64,000 bases of DNA, taken from positions 11,142,204 through 11,206,203 of the forward strand of contig NC_133494.1 of the NCBI RefSeq assembly GCF_025370935.1. The letters are read 5' to 3'. How positions within the stretch are numbered: the stretch's first letter is position 1; each line of letters opens with the position of its first letter. Positions 11,905 through 23,235 of the stretch are shown one piece after another. The DNA comes from Choristoneura fumiferana. Taxonomy: Eukaryota; Arthropoda; Insecta; Lepidoptera; Tortricidae. A program made the position numbers and the translations under genes. The notes under the pieces were generated by a model. It saw only the letters and a program-made list of their open reading frames with translations, did no database searches and had not been told where the DNA came from.

Positions 11905-12010
11905 AACCCCATCATCATCATCATCATCATCCGGGCTCCCAGACCAGACCTTATCCCATATCTACTTGGGATCGGCCTACCTTATCCGCAATTTGCGTTA
12001 ACCCTCCCAG
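11905..12010. repeat. retroposon tail with (ATC)n
   Basis: The run catcatcatcatcatcatc is followed by cgggctcccagaccagacc and ctacttgggatcggcctac. This resembles the 3' end of a common lepidopteran non-LTR element in reverse. The Met-rich open frame at 11661-11930 comes from the (ATC)n run. Confidence 0.45.
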
Positions 12011-14606
12011 CAACTTTAAATCAAACAAACTAACACTAACTTAAACCTAATTAAAATCATTTCTTTATTTAATCGACATTGTTTTTCGTAGTTAAAACTG
12101 ACCAGCGAGTGTCTATCTCACCAGATGTTAAGAGTAAGTGCAGATGCGGACGAAGATTAAATCTGCACTATATAATTTCATCGACAATCGACATCGTCCC
12201 CAGCACTGGCTCAAACTGAAGAGCTTTGCGGTTGCGGGCACGCGTCGTTGCGCGAATCACACGACTCGTTTCACAAGATAACAATTTGTGCGCGCTTATG
12301 TACCGCACCTGCGCGGGATTGGAACATACCTTAATGTAAATGTATATAGGATAGGGCTGGATTCGGTGCTGTCAGAGTGTTTTGGGTTGATTAGCAGTTA
12401 GGTAGGTATTAAAAAGTAGGTAAGTAGACATTCTTCTTTACATAGTGTTCCTTATTCACTTTCTTTAAAGCTTTATTTTAGAGCCGTGACATTTATTTTA
12501 AATAGAAAAATATTCTCACTCAAGGAAATATAAAGCAGATCAACATTGTAATAAAACATTCTGCCAAAATCCTAACTCTACAAATCAGTTAACAAAACGG
12601 TTGTTGGATTAAACTCGAGCCCGACGGAAAAATAGAAGGGAAAATGGCTTTTTTTCCGTTTCTTCTGTATCACATTTCAGCGTGTCTGGTGGTGGACGTT
12701 TCCGGGACTTGTCTTCGGTATCAGTTCCGGGGAAACATTGCTTCCGGGAGTGTCCGGTGAACCCCCGGCTAAGATTTTATATCGCTACTTTTTCCGTTCG
12801 GCTCTTAGCGGATTCATTTGTCTTCGTTTACTGACAGTAGAGATTAGAACCACTTGTATACATATTAAGGGTAAGGATTAACTCGTTTGTTTTACGTTTT
12901 TCCGCTGTGTTTATATCAGACGACTGTTTACTTAGGAAAACAATTAGCAATAAATAAATTTACAGCCGTCAATAAGGTGGCTCTGTTATTTCCCGGTAGC
13001 CATTGATATTTGACACGAAACTATCAAACTCACGAGACAGCGGCACACATTTCAATTAATTCAGATTACTGAATTTTTAAGCAACCTTTAAAAGTCGCCG
13101 CTTTTAATGTATTCCCCATAAATTATCCACACCCGTATAGGATTTCACTGTTCATCATTGTCACTGCATCCTGAACAAATTATCGAGAAATTTTGACTTC
13201 GTTCTTCGGTCACGTTTTGACCATTAAATGGAGACAAAACGATCTAATTCCTGGCGACGCGAAATATCCACGAACTGGTGCTATCATTGCGCAAAAAATG
13301 CGACCGACCACAAGATTAATACAATTCAGTAACACAAACTAGCTTCAAATTAAACCTTACTGTAGTAGAATAAAAGTTATTTTGTATGTCGTGGGATAAA
13401 AAACATGTTTGTTTAAGGTGCACAATCAGTGGGTGTCAGAATGCGCTGTCCCATTGATCCAGTATTAACGGCACCCCATTGATTGGAACAAAACACATCA
13501 CTCGATTGTTCGGTGAGCGATGAATAATCTTCGGCTACCATTTGTATTTTTGTTGTCTCTGATACTGATATTATAAGTGCAATTGTGTATGTTCTGTTCT
13601 GTTTCGTTCGGTTTTACTTTCATCTTCACACTGATCAGAATTTGCAACTATTAATATAGAATTCCTCCACTCAATTATTGTAAGCTTTTGTATAACTTCA
13701 TCTGATGGTAAGTACTTAGGTATGTTTGGGACAAATGTCGCAAGCCAAATTTCACTGACTTCCATTAGCCGGAATGACTTGAAATTTGGTAGCCATTTGT
13801 AAATTAGATGACAGTACAAACATTGTTAAAAAAACATACATTCAACAATGAATGCAAGAAAGTAGATTTAGTAGCAACTCAAGCAACGTACATAAATATG
13901 TCGTTGTCGAACGCTAATTACTACACAAGACAGGTTGTCAAAACGACACTAAAACAAAGCCTGCAATTACCCATGTGGCCCATATCTATTTAATTTTTCT
14001 ACGATTATTGTTTTCTAGCTCCACATCCTGAATCGCAGATACACCGTGTCGCCCGGGAATCAGGCTCACATCTGGCCGCGTTAAAATGGATTAGCCGACA
14101 GATTACACGCTAAAAAAACGCATAGTATGGCATAGTAGCGACACTACAAAGACACCGCGATGTCGCCGTGACAATTGCGGGATTACTCGGTTCGTTCGGA
14201 GTGATTGGTATCGTGCGAGATATTGGTGTCGAGTTTAAGTAGAACATTCGTGTGTGTTTCAGCTCGTGGGAGAATGTGTTAGTCTAACTAATGTTATAAA
14301 AGCGAATGTAAAAACGTAAAAAAGTAACAGAAAAGTTTTAAGTACTCTACACTAAAACGGCAGCTCGGATTTAGATAAAATATATAGTACGTACCTCCAC
14401 TGTTACTCCCATATTCTCACGAGATCGGGATTTATGTATTGAAAATTCTAATCTACTTCTGTAAATTATTCTTTAGCTAAAAATGATGATGGAATATTAG
14501 ATACCAAAAAGAAACATTGGTACAGGTAAACAGTGGTATAGATTTATATAAGTCGATCCTATTTAAAAAAAAACAATGGCACACGTTGTTCACTTAGATA
14601 GACCTA

Positions 14607-15294
14607 ATATTAAATATATTGACCCGGATAACTCACGTCTTAAATCGAGTTTAGCTCGACTTGTCTTCGGCAACGCGACTCAGCGGCTGCTGCAACACGC
14701 GCACTGCGCGCCGCCGCTCTGCTCGCGCGACTACCCGACGAAACTGACACCGGCACACAACTACCCACGTTTTCATCATCATTACAACTGTCAAATGTAG
14801 GGTAGCACACAACACTAACAACATCGCTCTGTAAAGGTACGTTCACACACACCGATGACGCAGCACGAGTATTTAACACCGTTTTCCAACTCGGAGGTAC
14901 CGTCCAACCACTATCCTGGTTGAAATTCGGCCGACGACTAATCTCGATAGCTTCACGCACTTTCCGCGGAATGAAAAATTTCTCTCTCGCAAGTACAGAT
15001 ACCTTATCAAATCTGATATAGTGCGTCGAATCCGAGTCCATTGAGTGCTCGGCCACAGCAGACCCCTTGTCGTCCTGTTTCCTCATACTGCGTATGTGCT
15101 CCGATACCCTTGTGGAAACATTTCGTCCAGTCTATCCAATATAGCTTTTGCCACAGGCACAGGGAATCATATATACCCCGGGACCACTCAGGGGCTCCTT
15201 ATCCTTCGGCATGTCAAGCTAAACTCGATTTAAGACGTGAGTTATCCGGGTCAATATATTTAATATGAGTCTCACGGTAGTTTCATGTTCAAAA
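14607..15294 (-). mobile_element. Penelope-like element fragment with inverted flanks
   Basis: The fragment carries a GIY-YIG endonuclease tail on the minus strand (see 14868-15210). It is bracketed by 54-nt inverted repeats, 14607-14660 and 15213-15266, with one visible mismatch; the core is gacgtgagttatccgggtca. Outside it, ttagatagaccta occurs on both sides in the same direction (14594-14606 and 15295-15307), a 13-bp candidate target duplication. Inverted, partly duplicated ends and variable-length target duplications are usual in Penelope-like elements. Confidence 0.75.
14868..15210 (-). pseudogene. GIY-YIG endonuclease domain of a Penelope-like element, broken
   Basis: The minus strand reads GVYMIPCACGKSYIG, then an in-frame stop, then TGRNVSTRVSEHIRSM, AVAEHSM, KVSVLAREKFF and REAIEISRRPNFNQDSGW. 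The G-V-Y...Y-I-G motif with the following R and the A-V-A-E-H...E-A-I-E-I-x-x-x-P-N-F-N-x-D-x-G-W end are diagnostic of the Penelope-like C-terminus. The stop directly after Y-I-G and the missing reverse transcriptase part make it inactive. The downstream Ala/Arg-rich extension to 14640 is probably not original coding sequence. Confidence 0.8.
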
Positions 15295-17090
15295 TTAGAT
15301 AGACCTAAAACGTAAAAATTAAGAGTGTACAGAAAAAAAATACCGGGCTATAATTTCCTTTATAATTTACAGGAAGTGCCCAAATATTAGGCCAACGCAT
15401 GATGAAAGTTGGTATTGTAATTTTATCTCAGCGCCGTCGAAACGGACTCAAACGTATGTTCAGTTTAAAATAACAACAATTGTTAAAGTTAGCGACTTGG
15501 CAGTAGACGCATCAACAATCGCCTCTGCCGAGTTTCAGTATAAACAACGCTTAACCTAACCCAATAACTGACGTTAGGTACACGTATCGCGTTGCTTTCG
15601 AAGTATTTCGTTATTTTGTCTACACGGATGCTGGCGATGGTGTACAACTGACCACTGTAATCCGAGCCCTTGAACACACCGGAGTTGGTCTTAAGAGTTC
15701 CACCTTTCTAGTTTCGAGGGAGGCGGGAAGGGTCCAGTTACAGTGGTAAGATCGTAACATTGTGGTGAGAACGTGCCGTGGCTTCGAGTCCACTGGCTAT
15801 TATTGTTCTGGCCAGCTCAGATGAAATATTGCCGCACTGTGCATGCCGCACTGTTTTTGCGAACGCGAATTTGTTGGGAAAAATATTGGCGGAAATAAGT
15901 AGCCGCGAAGAGTCGTGAACAAACTTTGCAATGAGATGTTAGTGTGGGTACGTGCCCGCCTTGACTTTACCTATTGCTGGATATCAATGCATGCCTCGTT
16001 AGATACTGTACTTAATAAAGAACTACTGTTATTCGGATAGATAAACGTGCACGGGGAATAAGAAGATAATGACGGAAGGTTTGAAAAGTGAAACAGTTAA
16101 ATGTTATTTCAAATGCCGCTAATAAAGAATATTAAATTCCGTTTCCTATTTTTCGATTTTTTTTGCGAGAAAGAATCTGATAAACTATATTAATAATAAT
16201 AAAATAGTCTTCTATGTAATTGTTTTTTTTTTATTGAATATAGTATTATCATTAAATAATCAAAAACACTTGGGAAACTACAACATTATATTTTTACGGA
16301 TTAAAAAGAAGAAGAAGATTTGAATCTATACATTTATAAACTTGAGCCAAAATTAGTAATTTCAAATATCGTGGCCGTCATTGTTGTTTTGTAAACTAAC
16401 AGAATAAAAACAAAAGAGAGCAGTGGCCTAAAGCAAGTGATACGTCTGGCAGTAAAAAAGTGCGTAAAACAAATTGACATCGACATATTTTACACTTTAA
16501 TTGAAAACGAGCTGCAAGATAAATGGCTGCGTATCAAAAATAAACCACTAAAATCATTTTGCGACTAATTCCCGAATGCACCCTAAATATTGAGCATATT
16601 TCTCAAACAGGCGTATCGAGGGGAGGCCGGGGCCGAGTGACAATGACGCGGCAGCGAAGATAAATTTCTATCACGCTCGGAGATTAGCTGCTATTGTGTA
16701 ACAGTGTAAGATTAACTGATAAGTGTCTACTTGTTAATAATAACAGAAAATGTTTACGAACGCCACTTACTCGACGAGGGCGAAGCTCCCCTTTGGAGTT
16801 TTGAGGAAGGTGTTTTTTTAATTAATGTGTAAAATGTACGATTATAGAATAGGAAGTTATCTGTTACTTATACGCATAGAGAATTATATTTTTGGATAGA
16901 AGTGTTATAGTAATTTAACTATTCTTATAATCTTAATAAAAATAAGAAAATTGGAAGCTTTTTTTATTTCGGAAGACATGAAATGTTTAAACTTTCATTT
17001 GTAGACAAAGATATATCGAATTGTCAAATGACGACATATGACGCATCTATGTACCATAAAAAACATTTTTTAAGAGATGGAATGCATAGG

Positions 17091-17226
17091 TACAGTCGAG
17101 TTCATAAACTTGTGAGCAAAAATTTGATCAAAAATATCTGTACACGACTCTATTGTTAACGGCGTAGAAGCGTGTTTAGATATTTTTGTTAAAATTTTTG
17201 CTCACAAGTTTAGGAACTCGACTGTA
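17091..17226. mobile_element. 136-bp palindromic MITE starting TACAGTCGAGTTC
   Basis: The left arm is tacagtcgagttcataaact, then tgtgagcaaaaatttgatca. The right arm is the inverse of ttttgctcacaagtttagga, then actcgactgta. Arms are about 48 nt with few mismatches, and TA stands at both outer ends, which fits TA-target (Tc1/mariner-type) non-autonomous elements. No coding capacity. Confidence 0.75.
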
Positions 17227-20032
17227 CTTCATTAACTCGAATCTTCTTTACTTTTCAAGAGGTATCGATGATTTTTAAGTCAGTCGTTTTAGTTTCCAGT
17301 TTTGTATTTAATTTATTTACGAGAAAATTTGTGTTCCATGTAACTATGTTCCCTAAGTTATCACGTCCTTAATATTTTTAACTAGGGTTCATTGAAATTT
17401 ATTTAAATAACTATCAATAGTTAAGTAATATCGAGCTTGAAATCAGAACAGTTAGATCAAATGTTTTTTTTTAATAAACGGCTTCTGTTTGATTAAATAT
17501 ATTTACTCAATACGATCAGCGAGTGTCAGATGGCCCAGGTGTCAATGTGACATGAACTGTCACACAATGATACGGCACAAATATTTTTGAGGCAATCTAC
17601 GACCAAATTTAATAATACACACACACTTGTAGAAATTCACGTAGCAGATATTTACTTTTTGAATAATTTTATGTCATTAGTGATTAGATTAGAGTAAATT
17701 ATTGGAAAGATGTTAAGTATTTAGTTCCAGGTTTAATTTTGCAAGTGTTACGATTATGTTGACGCGTGGGTTTGTTTATTAGAGTACTATAAAATCCTAT
17801 CAATTAAAAGTTTTAGTCCAATAGTTGTAAAATCATGATGAATTGATCCAGTCATTCTACCAATCAGTGTTTGGTAGCGGACAAGTAGATAGGTAGGTAC
17901 TCAGTTAATTTTAACTACTTAGTTAATACTCAAATCATCATATTTTGCCAAACATTTTCATAAAATTAATACATTATATCAAGTAGGCAAATGATGTGTT
18001 TGTGAAATGATAAAAACGTAAAAATTTTGAAAAATTATAATACTCTTAATACACCTAACCTACAACATGCACGCGGTGTGAGTTGTCCGCCAGTGTTCAC
18101 GGCTATGACAATACCGCGTCGCATCTGTGCGATCGTAAGCGGAGATCATGCCCGGATTGTATAAATATTATCAACGGTGGCAATAAATATAATAACAATA
18201 ATATTTTTTATTGTAACTAACACAATGCTCGGGGCATGTCAGCCGCCTACCGTAATGAAGATGTAATGGGGCTGCGTTCCACTAATCCTTCCATGAAGGG
18301 GGTGACCAGGACTGAAAGGATGTCACGCGAATATGACAGATATTTTGACAGTAATGCAACGGATTCAATCCTACTGTGACCGATGGCGCGGGCTTAAAAT
18401 TAACACTCTTGATTACACTCTCTTGATTTACTTTCAAAAATAAAGATATGTTAGTAACATTTCATTGGTTAATTTAAGGGATATAGAAATAATAGGCATG
18501 TTGATTATTCACGTGTTGTAGCAACAAAATGATTTTTATATAGAACAAATAAAATTTGATTCGTACAAAGACCAACAGTGAGTAAATTTAATAATCAGAA
18601 ATCGGTCCACGCATATTCAATGTCCCGGACGAGCAAATGTTACAAACAAATTATTCGAGCGCCAACGCTTCGCAATGAAAAATCAACAAAACCACATCAA
18701 ACATTCACAACCAATTCCCCTTTGTCAGTTCCAAAACAAATTTAAACCTAACCAGTAGGTATATACACGCGTTTGTTTAATTCATATCGAAAAAATTTAA
18801 ATATTGCGATCATAATTATTGGGATCCATTACGAACGCCTCAATTTCACATCAACTTTGACAGTTGTCCCTTGTGAAAATAATTATAAATCGATCCGTTA
18901 ATTCATAACTTGACTGACAGATCCAAGTCGCATTGTTGCAAACGAGTTTATCTCATACCATATTCATCAGTTAGATGAGCGAGTTATTTTCTTTTCTCTG
19001 TGAACTTCTGAATAAACATGATCATTTACCAAAATTAATATTTGTATGGTATCTTTTTGATTAAATTCATTGCAAAAATTACTTAGCTGCTGTGGATATT
19101 TTTAAGACCTGTGAGAAAAAGTCTCAAGTGATAAATGAATAAAAAGAAGTTTTAATAACAAACGGAACTACGCACAAAAAGAGATGCATTTCAAGAGATT
19201 TCGTGACGACTGCGTTTGAAAAAAAAGTCGCCAATCAAGTTTTCATTTTAAAGTATGAATACACTGACATCTTTCTTTGTCAAAATTGCCGTTACCATCC
19301 GTGTTTTCGCTAAAAAACGTAGATTTCTAAAAAAAATTGTTGACGGGGGTCACGCCTAAACCAAAATTAGGGTTTATTCGAACGCAACCTTTTATTGCAC
19401 TTTGACACGGGATGTTCGATTGAGAATTCACAGTTTTTTTTTTCTGTTTTGAAGATTTTTATTGAGATATCGAAATTTCGGAAACGGTGGTTAGATAGTG
19501 TTACCATATGTCTAATTGAACAATGCGCGCACCCCTTTCAAGTTTACTTAGACATGTGAACTTATTGAATTTCGGCAAATCCCTTTAAATGTGCCCATAT
19601 CGGTTTGAAACGGAAAGGGTGATTTTGATCGCAGCTAATAAAATAATAAAACGAGTTATTTAGTTTTGGCTACATATGAAGGTCTCTTAAAACAACGTGT
19701 TAAAGATAGCGACGCGCTAGTAGCCAAAATAATGAGTCCTATTATGTAGCGTCATACTTTTCAAAGCGTCATATCAAAGGGCGTATATGCAGTGGATCGG
19801 AAGCGCGGCGGTCAGCGTTTGCGCGTAATGATGCCACAATTGGCACTCTTACCCTGCGTCACGTTCGGCAATAAACCCACCGTGAAATGAAACGTAAGTG
19901 CCAGAAATTCTTGTAGAGCAAAACGTTAGTCATTCTCTCACAACGGTTTCTTCTTCGGTAATCCTATTATATGGTTGACAAAACGTAAAACGCTTTCTAT
20001 AATTAAGTATTCACTGAGTAATTTATTTTTAT

Positions 20033-20120
20033 CATCATCATCATATCAGCCGTTGGACGTCCTACATTGGACATGGGCCGGTCCACCTCCAGTTGCTTTA
20101 GTTGGCAGCGGCCTATGGCA
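20033..20120. repeat. retroposon tail, 'atcatcatcatcatatcagcc' type
   Basis: An (ATC)n run is followed by cgttggacgtcctacattgg, acatgggccggtccacctcc and gttggcagcggcc. This is the reverse of a common lepidopteran non-LTR 3' end. No coding sequence. Confidence 0.5.
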
Positions 20121-20171
20121 ATTATAATAATATAATAATGTGGTAATTTAACTGATAAGTGTCTACTTGTG

Positions 20172-20372
20172 TCGTAAGAGGTGACTAAGGATATAGGTTA
20201 AGGTATACCGTAGGCGACAGGCTAGCAACCTGTCACTATTGTACCGTTTTTGTCAAACTTAAAACCTAAAATTGCTAAAAGTGGCTCCGAAGCGGTAACG
20301 TTTCGTGTGCTCTGCCTATTACCCCATTTGGGAATACAGGCGTGATGTTTGTGTGTGTGTGTGTGTGTGTGT
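20172..20372 (+). mobile_element. retroposon 3' end with (TG)11 tail, copy 1
   Basis: It contains ggttaaggtataccgtaggc, gacaggctagcaacctgtca, tttcgtgtgctctgccta and gggaatacaggcgtgatgt, and ends in a TG run (20350-20372). Copy 2, at 20887-21101, shares these blocks in the same order. The shape suggests a LINE 3' end or LINE-dependent SINE that ends in a microsatellite. Confidence 0.6.
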
Positions 20373-20705
20373 ACAATCTACTATAGTAACATAATGATTA
20401 GAACTAACTAAAATTAAACACTAAGGTCATTTTTGTCCTATTGTCATACCAAGAACTTCAGGCACCGTCAAAACATAAATAAATTCACGGAATATAAGCA
20501 CCGGAACTAAATGTCTCGGGGCACAATGGTGGTTTGACTGCAACACGACACCGCTATCAGCGCGCATGTCATTCGATGCGCAGGCGCATCTCTGGCCGAA
20601 GCGTCCGGTCTATTCAGTGAAGTAATTGCGGATTTATTTTAGTAGTTTAATCGTATTGTTGGGAAACAAGTGAGTTTTTATAATAGATTTCATTTAAATT
20701 CGCTT

Positions 20706-21028
20706 TAGGGCAAACCTTGGCTTATCGGTGGTGCTTAGTAATTCGGTGATACTGCATTATTATCTTACGTTGAGCTCACAATATTGAAATGCAAGCAATT
20801 AAATCGCTGCCAGCCCGATTGGAAGCATCAAAACTGACGCTGCCATCGATTTTATAGCTTGCATTTCCTCATAGTGAGATATCTGTGTCCATTTCTTCCG
20901 TGGATGTCGTAAGAGGAAACAAAAGATATAGGTTAAGGTATACCGTAGGCGACAGGCTAGCAACCTTCGGTTTCGTGTGCTCTGCCTACCCCATTAAAAT
21001 AATACAGTGGGAATACAGGCGTGATGTT

Positions 21029-21106
<78 letters not shown>

Positions 21107-21181
21107 ATATCTGTATAAGATAATAAAGTAGTAGGTATCAGCGAATTACCAAGTATCACCGATAAGCCAAGGTTTACCTAG
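20706..21181. mobile_element. palindromic MITE interrupted by a retroposon copy
   Basis: The left end, aaaccttggcttatcggtg from 20712, is inverted at the right end (caccgataagccaaggttt, ending at 21175). The similarity continues inwards: tattatcttacgttgagctc against gatataagataata-like sequence, and gaaatgcaagcaattaaatc against gattttatagcttgcatttc. Removing 20887-21114 restores one continuous palindromic element of about 250 bp. Confidence 0.65.
20887..21101 (+). mobile_element. retroposon copy 2 with (TG)36 tail and 13-bp target duplication
   Basis: It shares gatataggttaaggtatacc, gtaggcgacaggctagcaac and gggaatacaggcgtgatgtt with copy 1. The TG run is 21033-21104, about 36 units. The 13-mer gtgagatatctgt occurs at 20874-20886 and 21102-21114, a direct duplication bracketing the insert. 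The Val/Cys-repeat open frame at 20885-21118 is a product of the TG run, not a gene. Confidence 0.75.
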
Positions 21182-22336
21182 ATTTTCATTTTTAGGACGC
21201 TCTTGATTTAAGAAAACAAACCTAGTCCAACCTGTATTGAAACCTTTATTGAAAAAAACAATTTGTACCTTCTGAGTCTCGACTCTTTTTTTTGTATTAA
21301 GGGCACCAATTCAATTGTTTGTGGTAACTACTTCAATATACTTCCTTAAACTTATGTACAGTGTCCAGACAAAATCAGTACTTATTTGCTTAGTCTTTGA
21401 CTTTGCCAGTAATTTTTTCTTTATATCGCGAGAAGTTGAGAGATTTTTTATCGTTTTTACTAATAAGGAGTAATTTATTTAGTTTTTTTACTATTAAGGA
21501 GTATAAATTACTAAATATCCGTAAAAAATAAATCTAAGCTACGAGTACATTTACGAGTAGGTATCACAAAACGGTCCGGCAGAGTACATCGATATCGTTA
21601 TAAAAAATCTTTAATTGAAACGTCTCTACGTTAAATGCTTCGCAATGTATGTAGCGAATTCTAAAAAAATAAAATTTACTCGAAATCCAATACTTTTGTA
21701 AGTACCTACAGTGAATTGATTTCCGGTTCCTCGGCAGATAACCGCGCCACGCCCTTTGCGAAATTTAAGAAATCACGCAGATCCTATACTCAGAGATACT
21801 GGCATTGTCAGATTATTCTACTTCAATGAATACGACGAATTTGTACCATATCAAATAATTCAGTGACTACCCATCGTGACATCTGTTTTAATAAGCACAT
21901 ATTTTGCTAGATTCACGTGTAAGCATACCAGGGATTAATTTAATCGAAGTAAGTGGATTGAAAAAAGGTCAGTCAAAATGTCAATTGAGTAAAAAGAAGT
22001 CAACAAACTAATAATTGTTTTGTGCATAAACCATTTAAAAACAAGAGTAAATGTTTTCAAAATATGACACGTAAAGACTGCATCGAAAAAAGACACTGAA
22101 AAACCAAACAAGGTACTTCAAACATCAATAAAATCGACATTTTATTGCATCCGTGCCCAACGTTTCGGGATGGCTGCAGTTGTGTTCATAATTTATTAAC
22201 GAACCATTAGTTTTTTGACACTTAAGTGTATTTTACACTCGACTCGTGAAACAAGTGGGCCATTGACACCCACCTCGATATATTATTCTAACGAGATGCA
22301 AGAAAGAGTGCCTTGTCATCACTGATTAGAACTTAC

Positions 22337-22767
22337 CTCCCAAGCGTATCTCGTGTCTAGTGGCTGCGTCTCCCATTTCCCGATGAAAGGTCCGTATTTC
22401 GTTCCGCTTGGAATATTCACTCTCGCGAATACTCCTCCATTCTTCAAAACCAGTTCGATCGGCAAATTCAAGTCATTTTCTAGGATCTCGTCGTCTTTTC
22501 CGCCTTTAATTTTCTCTTTAGGACTTTTAGAGTCGTACCGATTCTGTAGTTCCAAATTGCCCGGTAGGTATCCACGTCCGTATTCCGAGAAGTGAGGCGA
22601 TAGATAGGTATCTGATAGTCCATAGTCGAGCGTGCTATAGTAGTCCTTAATGTCTACACCGGGAGGCATAGTTTCTTGTTTGATGTGAACTAAGGTGGGC
22701 GCAGATTCGGATGTCGCAGAGTCAGTCGGACTCGGCGGTGGGCTGCCTGACTCCTGGCTGTCGCCTG
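22337..22767 (-). CDS. ham: PR-domain zinc-finger protein (hamlet/MECOM-like), linker and first half of PR domain
   Basis: This 431-nt exon enters in phase 1 and leaves in phase 0, with donor TGGGAG|GTAAGT. It is open throughout (143 codons). It starts with a Ser/Pro/Thr-rich stretch (ESGSPPPSPTDSATSE), followed by a SUMO-type site (IKQE), a Tyr-rich segment (DIKDYYSTLDYGLSD) and a basic/acidic stretch (SPKEKIKGGKDDE). The first half of a PR domain follows: LPIELVLKNGGVFARVNIP, then GTKYGPFIGKW and YAWE. The P-x-G-x-x-Y/F-G-P-F/C core and the closing W-E match PRDM3/PRDM16 PR domains. The acceptor is a CAGCAG tandem, so the exon may also start at 22764. Hamlet is a nuclear transcription factor that controls neuronal fate in Drosophila. 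The family is recognised from the PR core; the exact orthology is inferred. Confidence 0.85.
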
Positions 22768-22984
22768 CTGCCGACAAAACAAAACAAAAGCTGTTATACG
22801 TCGTTTTATAACAATTATCAAACATGTTTTATCTAATTGCTACTTAGTTTAAACAAAAACTGACCACGAGTATGTAACTATTTAGAGAAGTCTTCATTAG
22901 TGATGAATTTGTTATGTTCTTCGGATTTCAAATAGTTACCGCAATCATGACAGTAAAATCATTTGCCTTACATACGAGTATGAG

Positions 22985-23235
22985 CCGAACTCCTCTTAGA
23001 ATGAGAAGGCTTGGGCCATAGTGCCCGGTGTGGAATGGGAACTTCACACACACTATTGAATAGGTTCGCAGGTTGTGCAAGTTTCTTGATGTTTTCCATT
23101 ACTGTAAAGCTCGTGGTAAATTTGGAATACAATTTCGCACTTGAATTTCGAAAATCTCTTAAATGTGATCCCGGATTTGAACCCACGATCCCTGCTTGAG
23201 AGCATAGGTCAAACCACTAGACCACACGGCTTACA
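22985..23235 (-). mobile_element. tRNA-derived SINE (family 1)
   Basis: The minus strand from 23232 reads aagccgtgtggtctagtggt (A box TGGTCTAGTGG) and then gggttcaaatccggg (B box). The body has tttaccacgagctttacag and gcccaagccttctcattcta. It is the best-preserved of four longer copies in the window. Confidence 0.75.

Larger units (their letters stand above)
6002..22336 (-). other. 16.3-kb intron within the PR domain
   Basis: Repeats found here are listed separately: SINEs and short inverted-repeat elements at 7.6-9.65 kb, a retroposon tail at 11.9 kb, a Penelope-like fragment at 14.6-15.3 kb, an inverted-repeat element at 17.1 kb and retroposon copies at 20.0-21.2 kb. In 6060-7560, 8160-8640, 8830-9390, 9660-11400, 12010-14590, 15310-17085, 17230-20030 and 21190-22330 I see no gene. 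GC-richer patches near 6430-6490, 10440-10560, 14040-14230, 16610-16680 and 19790-19870 might be enhancers, but nothing in the sequence proves it. Confidence 0.6.

Noticed and set aside
14576..14800. Plus-strand open frame MAHVVHLDRPNIKY...
   Set aside because: It covers the inverted end of the Penelope-like fragment and a GC-rich stretch antisense to the element. No recognisable domain.
20885..21118. Val-Cys repeat protein
   Set aside because: It is a translation of the (TG)36 tail of a retroposon.
22353..22595. 80-codon plus-strand open frame
   Set aside because: It is antisense to the PR linker exon, which has splice sites and conserved residues on the minus strand.
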